Below are positions 1-8,619 of a DNA stretch of 35,432 nt, piece after piece. The stretch is from NCBI GenBank assembly GCA_022823085.1, contig JAJDXV010000017.1, positions 1-35,432 of the forward strand, in the 5' to 3' direction. The notes under the pieces are model-generated. The model was not told the origin of the DNA. It saw only the letters and a list, made by a program, of their open reading frames with translations, and searched no databases. Source of the DNA: Candidatus Poribacteria bacterium. Its GTDB lineage: Bacteria; Poribacteria; WGA-4E; WGA-3G. Every line of letters starts with the position of its first letter. Positions within the stretch are counted from its first letter, which is position 1. Both the position numbers and the translations under genes were made by a program.

Positions 1-34
1 TGAGTTCAACTTGATATTTTTTATTCTTTTTCAT
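1..34 (-). CDS. Start of a gene running off the left edge (possible transposase)
   Basis: On the minus strand an ATG at 34-32 follows a purine-rich AGAGAGGA stretch at about the right distance for a ribosome binding site. It opens a frame reading MKKNKKYQVEL before the window ends. A short Lys-rich start followed by YxVxL resembles the beginning of IS630-type transposases, but eleven residues cannot prove it. It lies just upstream of a TPR gene that has lost its 5' end, which would fit a nearby insertion. It could also be any small lysine-rich protein. Confidence 0.3.
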   Translation of the reverse strand, partial: MKKNKKYQVEL

Positions 35-131
35 GCGTGTCCTCTCTGATAGGAGATATAGATAGAACTTAGAGTCTACCATAAAACCCGCAAAAAGTCA
101 AAAAACTTTATCACAAAATCAAAGTGGATAG

Positions 132-1838
132 ACTACTAGAGGAGTTGCCAGGTTCCTGCTTAACCAATATGAAAAAGCTATTACCGATTTTGATGTAGTA
201 ATTCGCCTGAATCCGGATTCAGCGGAAGCCTACAATTTTCGCGGTGCAGCAAAATTTGAACTAAAGAGATACGAAGAATCCCTCGTTGACTACGACCAAG
301 CGATACATCTTAAACCAGATTTTGCCCATGCCTACCACAATCGGGGACTTACTAAATACCATATTAATCAACATGAATTCGCTATTACCGACTATGATCA
401 AGCAATTCATTTCAGGCCAGATTTAGTTGAAGCCTATCATGACCGCGGAGTTGTACGAAATGTACTGGGGCAGTACGAAGCCGCCGTGGCAGACTTTGAT
501 ACGGTTATCCGTTTCAATCCGGATTACTTTTTAGCTTATTACAACCGGGGTGCTGTCCTCAGTGAAATTAATCGGCATGAAGCCGCAATTACCGCCTTTA
601 CTAAAGTTATCTGTCTCAACTCTGATTTCGCCTATGCCTATTACGGACGAGGTAATTCAAAAGCTGAACTTGGTCAGCGTTTGGAAGCCATTTCTGATTA
701 CGATAAAGCAATTGAGTTAAATCCAGATTGTGCCGATTTCTACAACAATCGTGGAGCGTGTAAGGATGGTCTTGGTGAACATGAAGCTGCTATTTCTGAT
801 TATAATATCGCAATCCGTCTCAAACCAAATTTCCCGTTGGCATATTTCAATCGTGGTGTAGCAAAAAACAAACTGCAACAATCCGAATCTGCTATTACCG
901 ATTTTGATAAGGCTATTCATATTGATCCAAAATTGGTCAATGCCTATATCAATAGAGGTGCAACAAAATTGGATTTAGGTAAATATGAAGATGCTATAGT
1001 TGACTCCGAAAAGGCCATCAGCCTCAATCCAAATTTGGCTGAAGCTTACAACAATCGGGGCAGTGCGAAAGCGGAATTAAAGGATTATAAATCTGCTATC
1101 TCCGATTATGAAACAGCTATTCGTCTTAATCCAGATTTAGCTGATGCTTACAACAATCGGGGGAAAATAAAAGGTATTTTTGGACAACACGAAGCAGCTA
1201 TAAGGGATTATAATCAGGCTCTTGCGATAAAACCAGATTTTGCGTCTCCATATCACAACCGAGGCCTTGCAAAGGGTATGATAGGCCAATATGAATCATC
1301 CATATTAGATTATGATCAGGCTATTCATCTAAACCCCAATCATGTTCAAGCTTATTTGAATAGAGGAGAAGCTAAGTTACAACTTGGAGAACATAATGAA
1401 GCAATGGGTGACTTTAATGAGGCAATCAGGTTGGAACCGGCTTTTGCCGGTGCTTACTCTAGCCGCGCAAAAGCAAAAGTTATGATTGAACAATACGCGT
1501 CAGCTGTCATGGACTGTAATACAGCAATCCAGCTTGATCCTAATTGTTTTGATGCTTATAACATTAGAGGAATTGCCAAACTCCGTCAAGATCAATTTGA
1601 ATCTGCTATTGCCGACTTTGATGAAGCTATCAAATTGAATCCGCATAGTGCCGAGGCTTATTATAGTAGGGGCAACGCCAAATTTGTTTTGTGGGGGATT
1701 TCTGCATCGAAATCGGACTATCAGAAAGCATTGGAATTAGCAGGAGCAATGACTAATCAGATTTTCATATCTGAAATGAAACAATTTATTCAAAAAATCA
1801 ATGAGTATGTTCCTAAAGAAGAAAAAATAAAGTGGTGA
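132..1838 (+). CDS. TPR-repeat protein, 5' end lost
   Basis: The frame encodes about 15 head-to-tail 34-residue tetratricopeptide repeats with the classic pattern (AYxNRGxAK, then a short turn, then AIxDYxxAIxLNPxxAxA), followed by a 40-residue tail. TPR arrays form superhelical protein-binding surfaces; the partner is unknown. TPR-like translation is continuous from about 132, immediately after an in-frame TAG at 129-131. No ATG, GTG or TTG occurs in frame until GTG at 486, which falls inside a repeat. So either the true start was lost by deletion or insertion near 131, or translation begins mid-repeat at 486. The sequence around 131-140 looks like a TPR codon run (YYNRG) with bases missing. 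There is no signal peptide or catalytic domain. It may be a pseudogene. Confidence 0.75.
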   Translation, partial: TTRGVARFLLNQYEKAITDFDVVIRLNPDSAEAYNFRGAAKFELKRYEESLVDYDQAIHLKPDFAHAYHNRGLTKYHINQHEFAITDYDQAIHFRPDLVEAYHDRGVVRNVLGQYEAAVADFDTVIRFNPDYFLAYYNRGAVLSEINRHEAAITAFTKVICLNSDFAYAYYGRGNSKAELGQRLEAISDYDKAIELNPDCADFYNNRGACKDGLGEHEAAISDYNIAIRLKPNFPLAYFNRGVAKNKLQQSESAITDFDKAIHIDPKLVNAYINRGATKLDLGKYEDAIVDSEKAISLNPNLAEAYNNRGSAKAELKDYKSAISDYETAIRLNPDLADAYNNRGKIKGIFGQHEAAIRDYNQALAIKPDFASPYHNRGLAKGMIGQYESSILDYDQAIHLNPNHVQAYLNRGEAKLQLGEHNEAMGDFNEAIRLEPAFAGAYSSRAKAKVMIEQYASAVMDCNTAIQLDPNCFDAYNIRGIAKLRQDQFESAIADFDEAIKLNPHSAEAYYSRGNAKFVLWGISASKSDYQKALELAGAMTNQIFISEMKQFIQKINEYVPKEEKIKW

Positions 1839-1885
1839 TATAAAATTCAACATAGTCGCAGATCGTTCATTGCCATAAACCAACA

Positions 1886-2026
1886 TTAAAGCGGTTTCCC
1901 AAAACACAAAACATAACCGTCAGGATCCCTGAGTTCAAAATCACGAAGACCGTTGTCGGTGCCTGCAAGAGGTTCATGGAACGTTAATCCGCGAGACTGA
2001 TACTCGGCAAACAGCGCGTCGGACAT
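1886..2026 (-). pseudogene. C-terminal remnant of a VOC/glyoxalase-fold protein
   Basis: The minus strand reads a 46-residue frame from an ATG at 2026 to a TAA at 1886-1888, containing ALFAEYQSRG, then FELRDPDGYVLCFG. This is the usual final beta-alpha-beta-beta unit of vicinal oxygen chelate proteins, where DPDGxxLxFG is the hallmark ending. The N-terminal module is absent: upstream on that strand the sequence is occupied by another gene's leader on the plus strand. It is best read as a decayed fragment. No metal-site assignment is possible. Confidence 0.5.
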
Positions 2027-2115
2027 TACAAATAAATTTGACTTTTCACCCCAATTATCACATAATACTGTCCTACCAAATACCGTCCAGACAGGCTTTA
2101 TCGGAGGAGCAAAAC

Positions 2116-2451
2116 ATGGACCGCATCCAAACCTTCAAAATTCATGATGTAGAAGATGGCGAAATCTATACCGCCAAGATGAAAAAAAACGGTAAGAAAT
2201 GGATAGGATGGATACAAGAATATCCCAAAGTGAAGTGTGAGGCAGATACACAAGACGCATTGCTGGAAACTCTCGAAAACACACTTTATCAAACTCTTGA
2301 AGCCGATTGGCAAGCGTGGGACAAACAGTTAGAGGCAGACGTAAAAGCAGGAAAACTCGACGCTACCCTGAAACGCGTCAGTGCTGACTTTCACGCGGGT
2401 AAATGTGAAGACTTAGCAGTATTTCTCTCAAAGAAAGTCACAGAGAAATAG
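2116..2451 (+). CDS. Small HicB-like (antitoxin-fold) protein
   Basis: An 111-residue protein. I place the start at ATG 2116 because a CGGAGGAGC ribosome binding site lies just upstream; a longer alternative-start frame from 2038 has no such site. Residues about 10-55 (DGEIYTAKMKKNGKKW, then EYPKVKCEADT, then ALLETLENTL) follow the three-strand/helix pattern of HicB-type proteins, with a regularly spaced strand, a turn and a final LEEALENL-like helix. The C-terminal part (WDKQLEADVKAGKLDATL, then ADFHAGKCEDL) resembles a tail found on uncharacterised addiction-module-like proteins. No HicA-type toxin is adjacent, so a toxin-antitoxin role is only suggested. It is probably cytosolic. Confidence 0.6.
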   Translation: MDRIQTFKIHDVEDGEIYTAKMKKNGKKWIGWIQEYPKVKCEADTQDALLETLENTLYQTLEADWQAWDKQLEADVKAGKLDATLKRVSADFHAGKCEDLAVFLSKKVTEK

Positions 2452-2592
2452 GGTGCTGGTCTGAAGTATTGAATTACTAAAGTTTGGACGATTTTGACGC
2501 GATAGACATGTCGCCCCTACAGGGCTTAGCTGCACGACGAATGCTGTCTCAGATTAACTCATAGGTCAATAGACCCTGAAAGGAGAACCGAA

Positions 2593-3435
2593 ATGTTTTT
2601 ACGCAAACACTGGATACCTTTGTCTGTGCTACTTATAGCAACTGCCGCTGTGAGTCTCTACTCACACAGTGAAACCGACTTGCTAACTGAAGCCGAAAAA
2701 CTTACCAGTACCGAAAAGTATTATGAGGCGATCCTCGCTCTTGAACCGCTTTTGATGAGCGAGAAGAAAAGCGAAGCGCAAGAAGAAGCACTCTGGCTGG
2801 CACATCAGCTGGCGAAAAAGTATGAACCTGTGATTCAGAATGGATATTGGAACTCCGGCGCAGCTGAAACGGCGTTTTGGCAGAAAGCGAAAGCGGAAAA
2901 CACCCCTCGCTTAAACTTATTGGTAGGCGGGGATTTTTGGGCAGGAGCGATGTACTACTTCGGTTATGATTACGGTTTTCTGCAACGGCTGATTGATGAA
3001 TACCCCAACACCCCGAAACGTCCGATCGCCGAATACTACCTGATCCGAAAAGGTGCGGTGGTTCTCGGTGCTGATCCCGCAACGATACAGGCATACCACG
3101 CCTATATTCAGAAATACGAAAAGACAGGGCGCGCCGAAGTCTACATGGCGTACCGTGATCTTGCACACATCCATCACGGAATTTGGGCGGCACTAACATT
3201 TCCCGATAAATCCGATGCTGGTACAAGACATGCAGGCTTTGGGCACGGTGGCTATTACAATTTTATAGAAGACCCTGAAAAGGAAAAAGCCGCAGCTGCG
3301 GCACATAAAGCAGAGTCCGAGAAGTATTACGTAAAATATCACCTGAATCCTTTTGGACTCCCCGAAGATGAAAGTTTCCAACGTCTGAAAAATAACGAAG
3401 CCTTTGGGTGGGATTTTATTCTTTACGGTTGTTAA
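2593..3435 (+). CDS. Exported helical protein of unknown function
   Basis: A 280-residue protein starting at ATG 2593 after AAAGGAG. The N-terminus (RKHW, then a run of about 18 hydrophobic residues ending near residue 23) is a signal peptide or membrane anchor. The mature part is helical and TPR/SEL-like: EAEKLTSTEKYYEAILALEPLL resembles one tetratricopeptide helix pair, and IDEYPNTPKRPIAEYYLIRKG resembles the YPxS/TpxAdeALYxLG pattern of BamD/YbgF-type TPRs. An Ala/Lys-rich stretch near residues 235-250 is likely a long helix. No catalytic motif is visible. It probably acts in the periplasm or at the envelope. I do not recognise a named family. Confidence 0.65.
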   Translation: MFLRKHWIPLSVLLIATAAVSLYSHSETDLLTEAEKLTSTEKYYEAILALEPLLMSEKKSEAQEEALWLAHQLAKKYEPVIQNGYWNSGAAETAFWQKAKAENTPRLNLLVGGDFWAGAMYYFGYDYGFLQRLIDEYPNTPKRPIAEYYLIRKGAVVLGADPATIQAYHAYIQKYEKTGRAEVYMAYRDLAHIHHGIWAALTFPDKSDAGTRHAGFGHGGYYNFIEDPEKEKAAAAAHKAESEKYYVKYHLNPFGLPEDESFQRLKNNEAFGWDFILYGC

Positions 3436-3450
3436 GACAAGCAGGACGAA

Positions 3451-4077
3451 TTGGCCCCGGTGAATATATTCAAGAGATGCAAGACTTATGAGATTCGCAT
3501 CCGATATAAGGTAATCCGCTTGTACGATTTGGAAGGTTCACCGTTTCTGGAAAGAGGGATGAAAGGCTTGATACCTTTTACACCGTTGATGAAGCACCCT
3601 GAAAATATGGAACCTAAGGAGTGGATCCGGCAATGCGTTGAAGCCGCCGATGCTGTACCACAGGATGACATAGCAAAGGCGGATTATTTGGCAGATTTGG
3701 CGATTTTGGGCGGGTTGGTATTTGATTATCCAACCATTCGTGAGACTATAATGGAGACGATCATGCAAGAATCATCAGTTATCCAACATTTCCTGCAGAA
3801 AGGCATCGAACAAGGCATCGAACAAGGCATCGAACAAGGCATCGAACAAGGCATCGAACGCGGCGCACGAGAAAGCCTTATTGAGGGTATCCTTGAAAAC
3901 CTGGAAGTCCGTTTCGATGCACGTAACTTGCAAGCGGTGGCATCAACACTTGAATACGTAGACGACCTGCAACGTCTTAGACAGTTGCGTCGTGAGGCAC
4001 TACAGACACCGAGCCTTGAGGCATTTTGGCAAACTTTAGGCTTAATCGTAACTACGAATGGCGACGACTCGCGCTAA
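3451..4077 (+). CDS. C-terminal part of an Rpn/PD-(D/E)XK transposase-like protein
   Basis: A 208-residue frame opening at TTG 3451. The part from YKVIRLYDLEG through GMKGLIPFTPLM to about residue 110 matches the C-terminal half of the Rpn family (recombination-promoting nuclease/putative transposase, often with DUF4351). It is followed by a GIEQ repeat linker and a conserved RxLRRxALxxxSLEAFxxxL-type tail. The N-terminal PD-(D/E)XK nuclease core that should precede YKVIRLYDLEG is missing: only about 20 residues separate it from the TTG start, and the exported-protein gene ends 15 bases upstream. No good ribosome binding site is seen. It is probably a truncated, inactive remnant. Confidence 0.6.
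   Translation: MAPVNIFKRCKTYEIRIRYKVIRLYDLEGSPFLERGMKGLIPFTPLMKHPENMEPKEWIRQCVEAADAVPQDDIAKADYLADLAILGGLVFDYPTIRETIMETIMQESSVIQHFLQKGIEQGIEQGIEQGIEQGIERGARESLIEGILENLEVRFDARNLQAVASTLEYVDDLQRLRQLRREALQTPSLEAFWQTLGLIVTTNGDDSR
3802..3861 (+). repeat. 12-bp tandem repeat coding GIEQ
   Basis: Four perfect copies of GGCATCGAACAA (3802-3849) are followed by one degenerate copy (3850-3861, ending CGC). Being a multiple of three, the unit adds the four residues GIEQ per copy to the linker of the Rpn-like protein. Length variation by slippage would preserve the frame. Confidence 0.9.
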
Positions 4078-4122
4078 CCCGCACTGCTTTTGAAATATCG
4101 TAAACGATGAGGAATAGGTTTC

Positions 4123-5085
4123 ATGGCAACACTCAGATGGGGCATACTCGGTTGTGGAAATGTCGCTGAATATAAGGGCGGACCCCCGCTCTATACCGTC
4201 AATGATTCCGAACTCATCGCTGTGATGCGACGCGACCGAGCTAAAGCGGAATCTTTCGCCGAAAGACACGGCGCGAAACGCGTCTATATCGACGTAGACG
4301 CACTCCTCGCAGATGACGAACTCAATGCGATTTACATCGCAACACCACCACACCTCCATTGCGAACAGACTATCCGTACCGCACGCGCCGGTAAACACAT
4401 CCTCTGCGAGAAACCGATGGCGATGACAGTTGAAGAGTGCCAACGCATGGTGGATGCCTGCCACGATGCGAACGTTACTTTGATGCTCGCCTATTACCGA
4501 AACTTCTATCCGAACATCGTGAAAATGAAGGCGTTGATGGACGACGGTGCCATCGGAGACGTGGTGCTTGCAAAGATCAATCATACCGGTTTCTATAACC
4601 CGAACCGGCACGACTTAAAGAATTGGCGCGTGAACCGAGACATCAGTGGCGGTGGTGTCCTGATGGACCTCGGCAGCCACCGGATCTCGCTACTCCAATA
4701 TCTGATGGGAGAGGTTGAATCTGTGCAAGGATACGCCGAAACGGTGCATCTGGACATCGATGTAGACGATTCCGCCGTATTTACACTCCGTTTTGAAAAC
4801 GGGGCGCATGCCGTCGCGAACATCAACTGGAACGTCGGTGTCTCGATCGACGATGTTGAGGTCTACGGTACAAAAGGTTGTCTACGGTGTTCGCCACTAA
4901 ATTCGGGAAGCCTGACACTTGAAACGAAGTCGGAAGGGTTAGTTGAATTGCATCAGACCCCATTGCCACACACGCACACAGGTCTCGTGGAAGATTTCGT
5001 CAATCATCTGAAGACGGGTGAACCGATCCGATGTTCGGGTGAATCAGGATTGCAGACGAACGCGATCATCGCGCAGATAATGTAG
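4123..5085 (+). CDS. Gfo/Idh/MocA-family NAD(P)-dependent oxidoreductase
   Basis: A 320-residue protein starting at ATG 4123, preceded by GATGAGGAATAG. The N-terminal Rossmann fold begins WGILGCGNVAE (G-x-G-x-x-A class). The family hallmark EKP (CEKPMAM) is near residue 92, and the C-terminal alpha/beta domain contains GGGVLMDLGSHRISLL with the usual catalytic-region D-x-G-x-H. Such enzymes oxidise or reduce sugars, inositols or sugar-derived substrates; the substrate cannot be read from sequence. It stops at TAG 5083-5085, slightly shorter than many relatives (about 330-380 residues), so the last helix may be trimmed. It is convergent with the next oxidoreductase. Confidence 0.9.
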   Translation: MATLRWGILGCGNVAEYKGGPPLYTVNDSELIAVMRRDRAKAESFAERHGAKRVYIDVDALLADDELNAIYIATPPHLHCEQTIRTARAGKHILCEKPMAMTVEECQRMVDACHDANVTLMLAYYRNFYPNIVKMKALMDDGAIGDVVLAKINHTGFYNPNRHDLKNWRVNRDISGGGVLMDLGSHRISLLQYLMGEVESVQGYAETVHLDIDVDDSAVFTLRFENGAHAVANINWNVGVSIDDVEVYGTKGCLRCSPLNSGSLTLETKSEGLVELHQTPLPHTHTGLVEDFVNHLKTGEPIRCSGESGLQTNAIIAQIM

Positions 5086-5108
5086 GCGCGCCAGAGTTTT
5101 CGTTTGAT

Positions 5109-6260
5109 TTAGTTAATCCGCTTGGATTCCAACCCCAGCCATTCACCGTATCCGCGCGGCATCTCTGCCGGTGCTTCTAATCCCGATGCCTCACGCCACC
5201 GTAACAACGGATGCCGCCGATCAGGTTGCGGAAGTTCGACCCGTGTCCCGTACGCCGCCGACTCGAAGATTCCCATCATCATCTCAATGATATGTCGTCC
5301 TTCCGTGCCGCTACACGTATGCGCTCTGCCTTCGTCCAAAGCGTTGACATAGTCCTCCACGAACCAGTAATCCGCCTCCGCTGCACCGCTTTTCGGGTCA
5401 TAATGCTCAGGATAAATCAGATCCAAAGATTCCCACTGATCGTGTGTTCCATCGGGTAGGTAGTGCGGTGTCGGTAGCCACCATGCACTGCCACTTTTCC
5501 AGAAAAGTCTGCCCTCGGTTCCATAGAGTTCCATCGAATACGCGCCGGTATCCATCGTATGAAACCGGTGTTGGAGTAGTGTCCCCGTAACGTTCCCTTC
5601 ATACTGCAGCGTAGCGGTGATATATTCACCAGCAATAGTCCCCATGCCGCTCGGTGACGGTACAACATCTGTCGGTGTGATCGGTTTTCCACCCGTCGTC
5701 AGGTGCACAACAACGCTTTTACAGCGTTTCCCGAAATGTAGCATGTTATTGAGCATGTGCGTACCGATGTTCATCAATCCGTAGCCGCCGTAATAACCTT
5801 TTCCACTGCCGTACATATAACGTAAATCGCCAATTTTACCGGCATTGAAAGCACGCGCAATCGCCTGCATCGGCGCACCGACTCTCCCTTGATGATGCAC
5901 CGCGATCTGCACACCTTTCGCTTCCGCTTTGGCAATAACGGCATCCGCTTCCACAAGGTCTATACACATCGGTTTTTCGACTTCAATGTGGACACCGTGT
6001 TCCAACACACGCATACACAGATCGTAGTGGAACTCCGTGCCGGTAGGAATCGCGACGATATCGGGTCTCGTCTGCCGAATCATCTCATCTAAATCGGTGA
6101 ACCGTGCCGTGACGTTAACTTCTTCGCCAAGAGTTTCCAAGCGTTCTTCAACCAGATCACAGAGCGCGACAATCTCCGTCCGTGGATGTGCATGATATGC
6201 CCGCGCCGCTGCGGTACCGCGGCCTCTACATCCCAAAATCCCGATCCGATATGTCTCCAT
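5109..6260 (-). CDS. Gfo/Idh/MocA-family oxidoreductase
   Basis: A 383-residue minus-strand protein. Its Rossmann start is IGILGCRGRGTAAARAY (GxxGRG variant typical of one Gfo/Idh branch), it carries EKP (VEKPMCID) near residue 95, and the substrate domain includes LMNIGTHMLNNMLHF, where G-x-H is the usual catalytic His region. The ATG at 6260 overlaps the stop of the DUF58 gene (TAATG), and AGGAGA inside that gene's last codons serves as ribosome binding site, so the two are translationally coupled. The substrate is unknown, likely a sugar or polyol derivative. Despite similar fold it is too divergent to be a recent duplicate of the gene at 4123. Confidence 0.9.
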   Translation of the reverse strand: METYRIGILGCRGRGTAAARAYHAHPRTEIVALCDLVEERLETLGEEVNVTARFTDLDEMIRQTRPDIVAIPTGTEFHYDLCMRVLEHGVHIEVEKPMCIDLVEADAVIAKAEAKGVQIAVHHQGRVGAPMQAIARAFNAGKIGDLRYMYGSGKGYYGGYGLMNIGTHMLNNMLHFGKRCKSVVVHLTTGGKPITPTDVVPSPSGMGTIAGEYITATLQYEGNVTGTLLQHRFHTMDTGAYSMELYGTEGRLFWKSGSAWWLPTPHYLPDGTHDQWESLDLIYPEHYDPKSGAAEADYWFVEDYVNALDEGRAHTCSGTEGRHIIEMMMGIFESAAYGTRVELPQPDRRHPLLRWREASGLEAPAEMPRGYGEWLGLESKRIN

Positions 6261-7150
6261 TATTTTCTCCTTGATAAGTACTCAGATAGCGCGTAATCAA
6301 ACGGCGTAGCGGTATCCATCTGCACATAATCGATCTGGCTGGCACCGCACCCGCGACGGTAACTCTGGATGAACCCGTCCAGTTTCTCAAGATAGTCTGC
6401 TTTCAGCGTATCTGCTTGTGTTGAAAGTGTCTCTCCGGTCTCCATGTCCCGAAAAACGACGGAACCGGTGTAGGGGAAGGTGAGTTCGGCAGGATCAAGC
6501 AGGTGGAAGACGATGACCTCGTGTTTCTGGTGACGGAGGTGTTTCAGCGCAGAGATAACCTGTGACGGTTCATCAAGCAGATCCGAGATAACGATAACCA
6601 AGCCGCGCCGCACAATCCGTTTGGCGAGTTCGTGGAAGAGGCTGCTCAATTGTGTCTCCTGCCCCGGTGTTGCGTTCTCCAGCGCGGACATAATCGCGCG
6701 GAGATGCGTCGCAGCACCCCTCGGTGGAATGTATTGCTTAATATCTGTATCAAAGAGTGCCAACCCGACGGAATCCCGCTGTTTCAGCATCAGATAAGTC
6801 AACGTTGCCGCGAGATAACAGCCGTATTCAAACTTCGTCAACGACTCCTCGGCGTGTTTATAGTTCATTGACGCACTGGTGTCGAGCAGAATATAGGCAC
6901 GCAGGTTCGTCTCCTCTTCAAATTTCTTGACGTAATACCGATCAGATTTCCCGAAGACCTTCCAATCAATATAGCGGATTTCATCACCGGGCATATATTG
7001 CCGATGTTCTGCGAATTCGACGCTGAACCCTTGATACGGGCTTTTGTGCAACCCTGTAACGAACCCTTCAACGACGAGGCGTGCGACAAGTTCTATGCCA
7101 CCAATCCGAGAGAGTGCTACTGGATCTAAATATTTATGAGATGTTTGCAT
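6260..7150 (-). CDS. DUF58 domain protein (vWA-like fold)
   Basis: A 296-residue cytosolic protein. The DUF58 signature is clear: VEFAEHRQYMPGDEIRYIDWKVFGKSDRYYVKKFEEE, in which GDxxRxIDWxxxxR is diagnostic (about residues 40-85). It is followed by ILLDTSASM, the vWA-like DxSxS metal-site motif near residue 108, and VIVISDLLDE further on. DUF58 proteins are usually encoded beside a MoxR-type AAA+ ATPase, and the pair is thought to act as a chaperone or metal-insertion system. No MoxR gene is in the window: upstream there is only a small remnant and an IS605-type element, so the partner may lie elsewhere. It is coupled to the downstream oxidoreductase by a one-base overlap. Confidence 0.88.
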   Translation of the reverse strand: MQTSHKYLDPVALSRIGGIELVARLVVEGFVTGLHKSPYQGFSVEFAEHRQYMPGDEIRYIDWKVFGKSDRYYVKKFEEETNLRAYILLDTSASMNYKHAEESLTKFEYGCYLAATLTYLMLKQRDSVGLALFDTDIKQYIPPRGAATHLRAIMSALENATPGQETQLSSLFHELAKRIVRRGLVIVISDLLDEPSQVISALKHLRHQKHEVIVFHLLDPAELTFPYTGSVVFRDMETGETLSTQADTLKADYLEKLDGFIQSYRRGCGASQIDYVQMDTATPFDYALSEYLSRRK

Positions 7151-7223
7151 ATTTTTTTTACCAAATTACTCGAAAGCGGCAACTGACACCAGACGTTTCG
7201 GCGCAACAGTCTGGCGATCCCGC

Positions 7224-7395
7224 TTAATACGCTCGATTTCCTTCGTGGTCCTCGTGGACGATGTCGTCAATGAAATACAAGCGCTCATCTTCTGTCATCG
7301 CGTCCCAATCCAATCCGCGTTCGGCACATAATTCTCGAACTTTTGATTCGGCATATTTCATCTGTTCTGCTCGGCCGGCGCGTGCTTCCTCTAAT
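7224..7395 (-). pseudogene. 3' remnant of a gene interrupted by the IS605-type element
   Basis: The minus strand carries a frame that comes straight out of the element's right end and ends with TAA at 7224-7226. It reads RLEEARAGRAEQ and then MKYAESKVRELCAERGLDWD, with an acidic DDIVHEDHEG tail. An internal ATG at 7361 would give 45 residues but has no ribosome binding site. Charged helical composition suggests a small cytosolic protein. Together with the orphan promoter and Shine-Dalgarno on the far side of the element (8655-8706), it may be the 3' end of the gene the element entered. Confidence 0.4.
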
Positions 7396-7399
7396 CTTC

Positions 7400-7439
7400 G
7401 GGCAGGAGACCCAATGCTTTAGCGTTGGGAGGAATGCCC
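7400..7439. repeat. Right-end subterminal hairpin of the IS605-type element
   Basis: The inner stem-loop at 7410-7429 (CCCAATGC, loop TTTA, GCGTTGGG) is enclosed by an outer stem GGGCA 7400-7404 / TGCCC 7435-7439. The stop codon of the RuvC protein gene (7419-7421) lies in the hairpin loop. The inner hairpin is a near copy of the left-end one at 8620-8639. Confidence 0.8.
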
Positions 7440-8444
7440 ACTCCTGTAATTGAAATTAAGACGCGTGAGCACCTTAAAATCACGTGCTTTCGCATTTTGG
7501 CACAAGCGTTTACCTTCCAAGGAATACAACGCTATACCCTGTTTACCAAAACCACTGATACGCGTTAGACCATACTTAATATGTCTCACTAAGGTGTTCT
7601 TTACAAGGTTTCCATTCCAAGTCGTGCCACCGTAGCGCGGTCTTTTACCGCCTTTCTGTGGGTTCTGCCGATGGAGTTCACGCCGTCGTATAGGGATAGG
7701 CGATATACAGAATATATCTGTGTTATCTACGACACCATCACCCCCAACGGCATGGTAAGCGAGACACCAACTATCAACGCAGTGCGCGTCAAAGGTTTCT
7801 GATAGTTTCTTGCTTGATTTTTTCAGGCCCAACCTATCGCGTATCTCCTTTGTTTCCCATCCTCGAAGTGTTAGCAGCTGCCAGCGTTTCTCTATTTCAG
7901 TGTAGAACCACTGCTTACCGACTTCCAAAGGGCTAAACAACTGATTCCACTTCCTTGCGCGTTCGAGGGTTCGCGCTTTGATGTCCTCTACACAGACGTG
8001 TGTAATCGGATAGAGTTGCGATAACCAATCAAGGATACGGCGTTTCCAATCCCACCGCGCACGCGTGCCAGCAGGAATACGGACCTTGTTCGCAAGCCGG
8101 TTCGTTCGGTTCTTTCGGTTTGGAGACTTCCGGGAACGTCTACTTCTACGCAACTCACGACGCTTTTCAACTTTCTTACCGACTTTACTGTGAGCATCCG
8201 CTTGGATATTCAGATAGGTGTGTGCCTCTGATTTGACGGTAAAACCTTCTTTCTTACTGCCAGGGTCAACACCGACAGCAATCTCTTGGAACTCGGTATC
8301 TGACGGTTCAACGTTTAGACGGACGCAGAAGATGCCGTTCTTCCAAAACGGAGTTGCCTTACCGGATCGTATCCAACGTTTTGCCCGCGAAGGTTTTGTC
8401 GGCATTAACGGATTTTGATGTTTATCTACGACTGGTACTAACAT
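7419..8444 (-). CDS. isrB: IsrB-like RuvC nuclease (RRXRR/PLMP, no HNH)
   Basis: A 341-residue protein with the ordered signature of the IscB/IsrB family, the ancestors of Cas9. It has the PLMP motif at residues 12-15 in an RRXRR-type N-terminal domain (PSRAKRWIRSGKA), RuvC-I GVDPGSKKEG with Asp60, an Arg/Lys-rich bridge helix at about 94-118, RuvC-II CVEDIKA with Glu153, and RuvC-III HCVDSWCLA with His221/Asp224. Only about 67 residues separate RuvC-II and RuvC-III, too few for an HNH domain. This and the roughly 340-residue length fit IsrB, known as an RNA-guided nickase, rather than IscB. All three acidic RuvC residues are present, so it may be active. The ATG follows GAAAGGGG. The non-coding region immediately upstream fits its omega RNA. 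Confidence 0.8.
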   Translation of the reverse strand: MLVPVVDKHQNPLMPTKPSRAKRWIRSGKATPFWKNGIFCVRLNVEPSDTEFQEIAVGVDPGSKKEGFTVKSEAHTYLNIQADAHSKVGKKVEKRRELRRSRRSRKSPNRKNRTNRLANKVRIPAGTRARWDWKRRILDWLSQLYPITHVCVEDIKARTLERARKWNQLFSPLEVGKQWFYTEIEKRWQLLTLRGWETKEIRDRLGLKKSSKKLSETFDAHCVDSWCLAYHAVGGDGVVDNTDIFCISPIPIRRRELHRQNPQKGGKRPRYGGTTWNGNLVKNTLVRHIKYGLTRISGFGKQGIALYSLEGKRLCQNAKARDFKVLTRLNFNYRSGHSSQR

Positions 8445-8619
8445 GACGTAAACCCCTTTCGGGTATATATTGCCCCATCCAGATCACAGTATCCGAGAGG
8501 AATCAGACTTGGGGAGCATCCGAAACATTGTTCGTATTGCCACACACAGATACCGCGATATATTACTGTAGAAAACTGTTTAACTTGTGGGTCCCCGTGT
8601 GGCTACGGATGTTCACAAG

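Noticed and set aside
2452..2592. GACATGTCGCCCCTACAGGGC-like intergenic sequence as a regulatory RNA
   Set aside because: Only a short CCCTACAGGG imperfect palindrome is visible; nothing else supports a structured RNA.
2702..3226. Long minus-strand open frame opposite the exported protein gene
   Set aside because: It mirrors a real gene with a good start, ribosome binding site and signal peptide; its composition (Arg/Ser/Pro-rich) is typical of an antisense shadow.
3802..3861. Regular 12-bp repeats as a CRISPR array
   Set aside because: Units are head to tail without spacers and lie in frame in a coding region.
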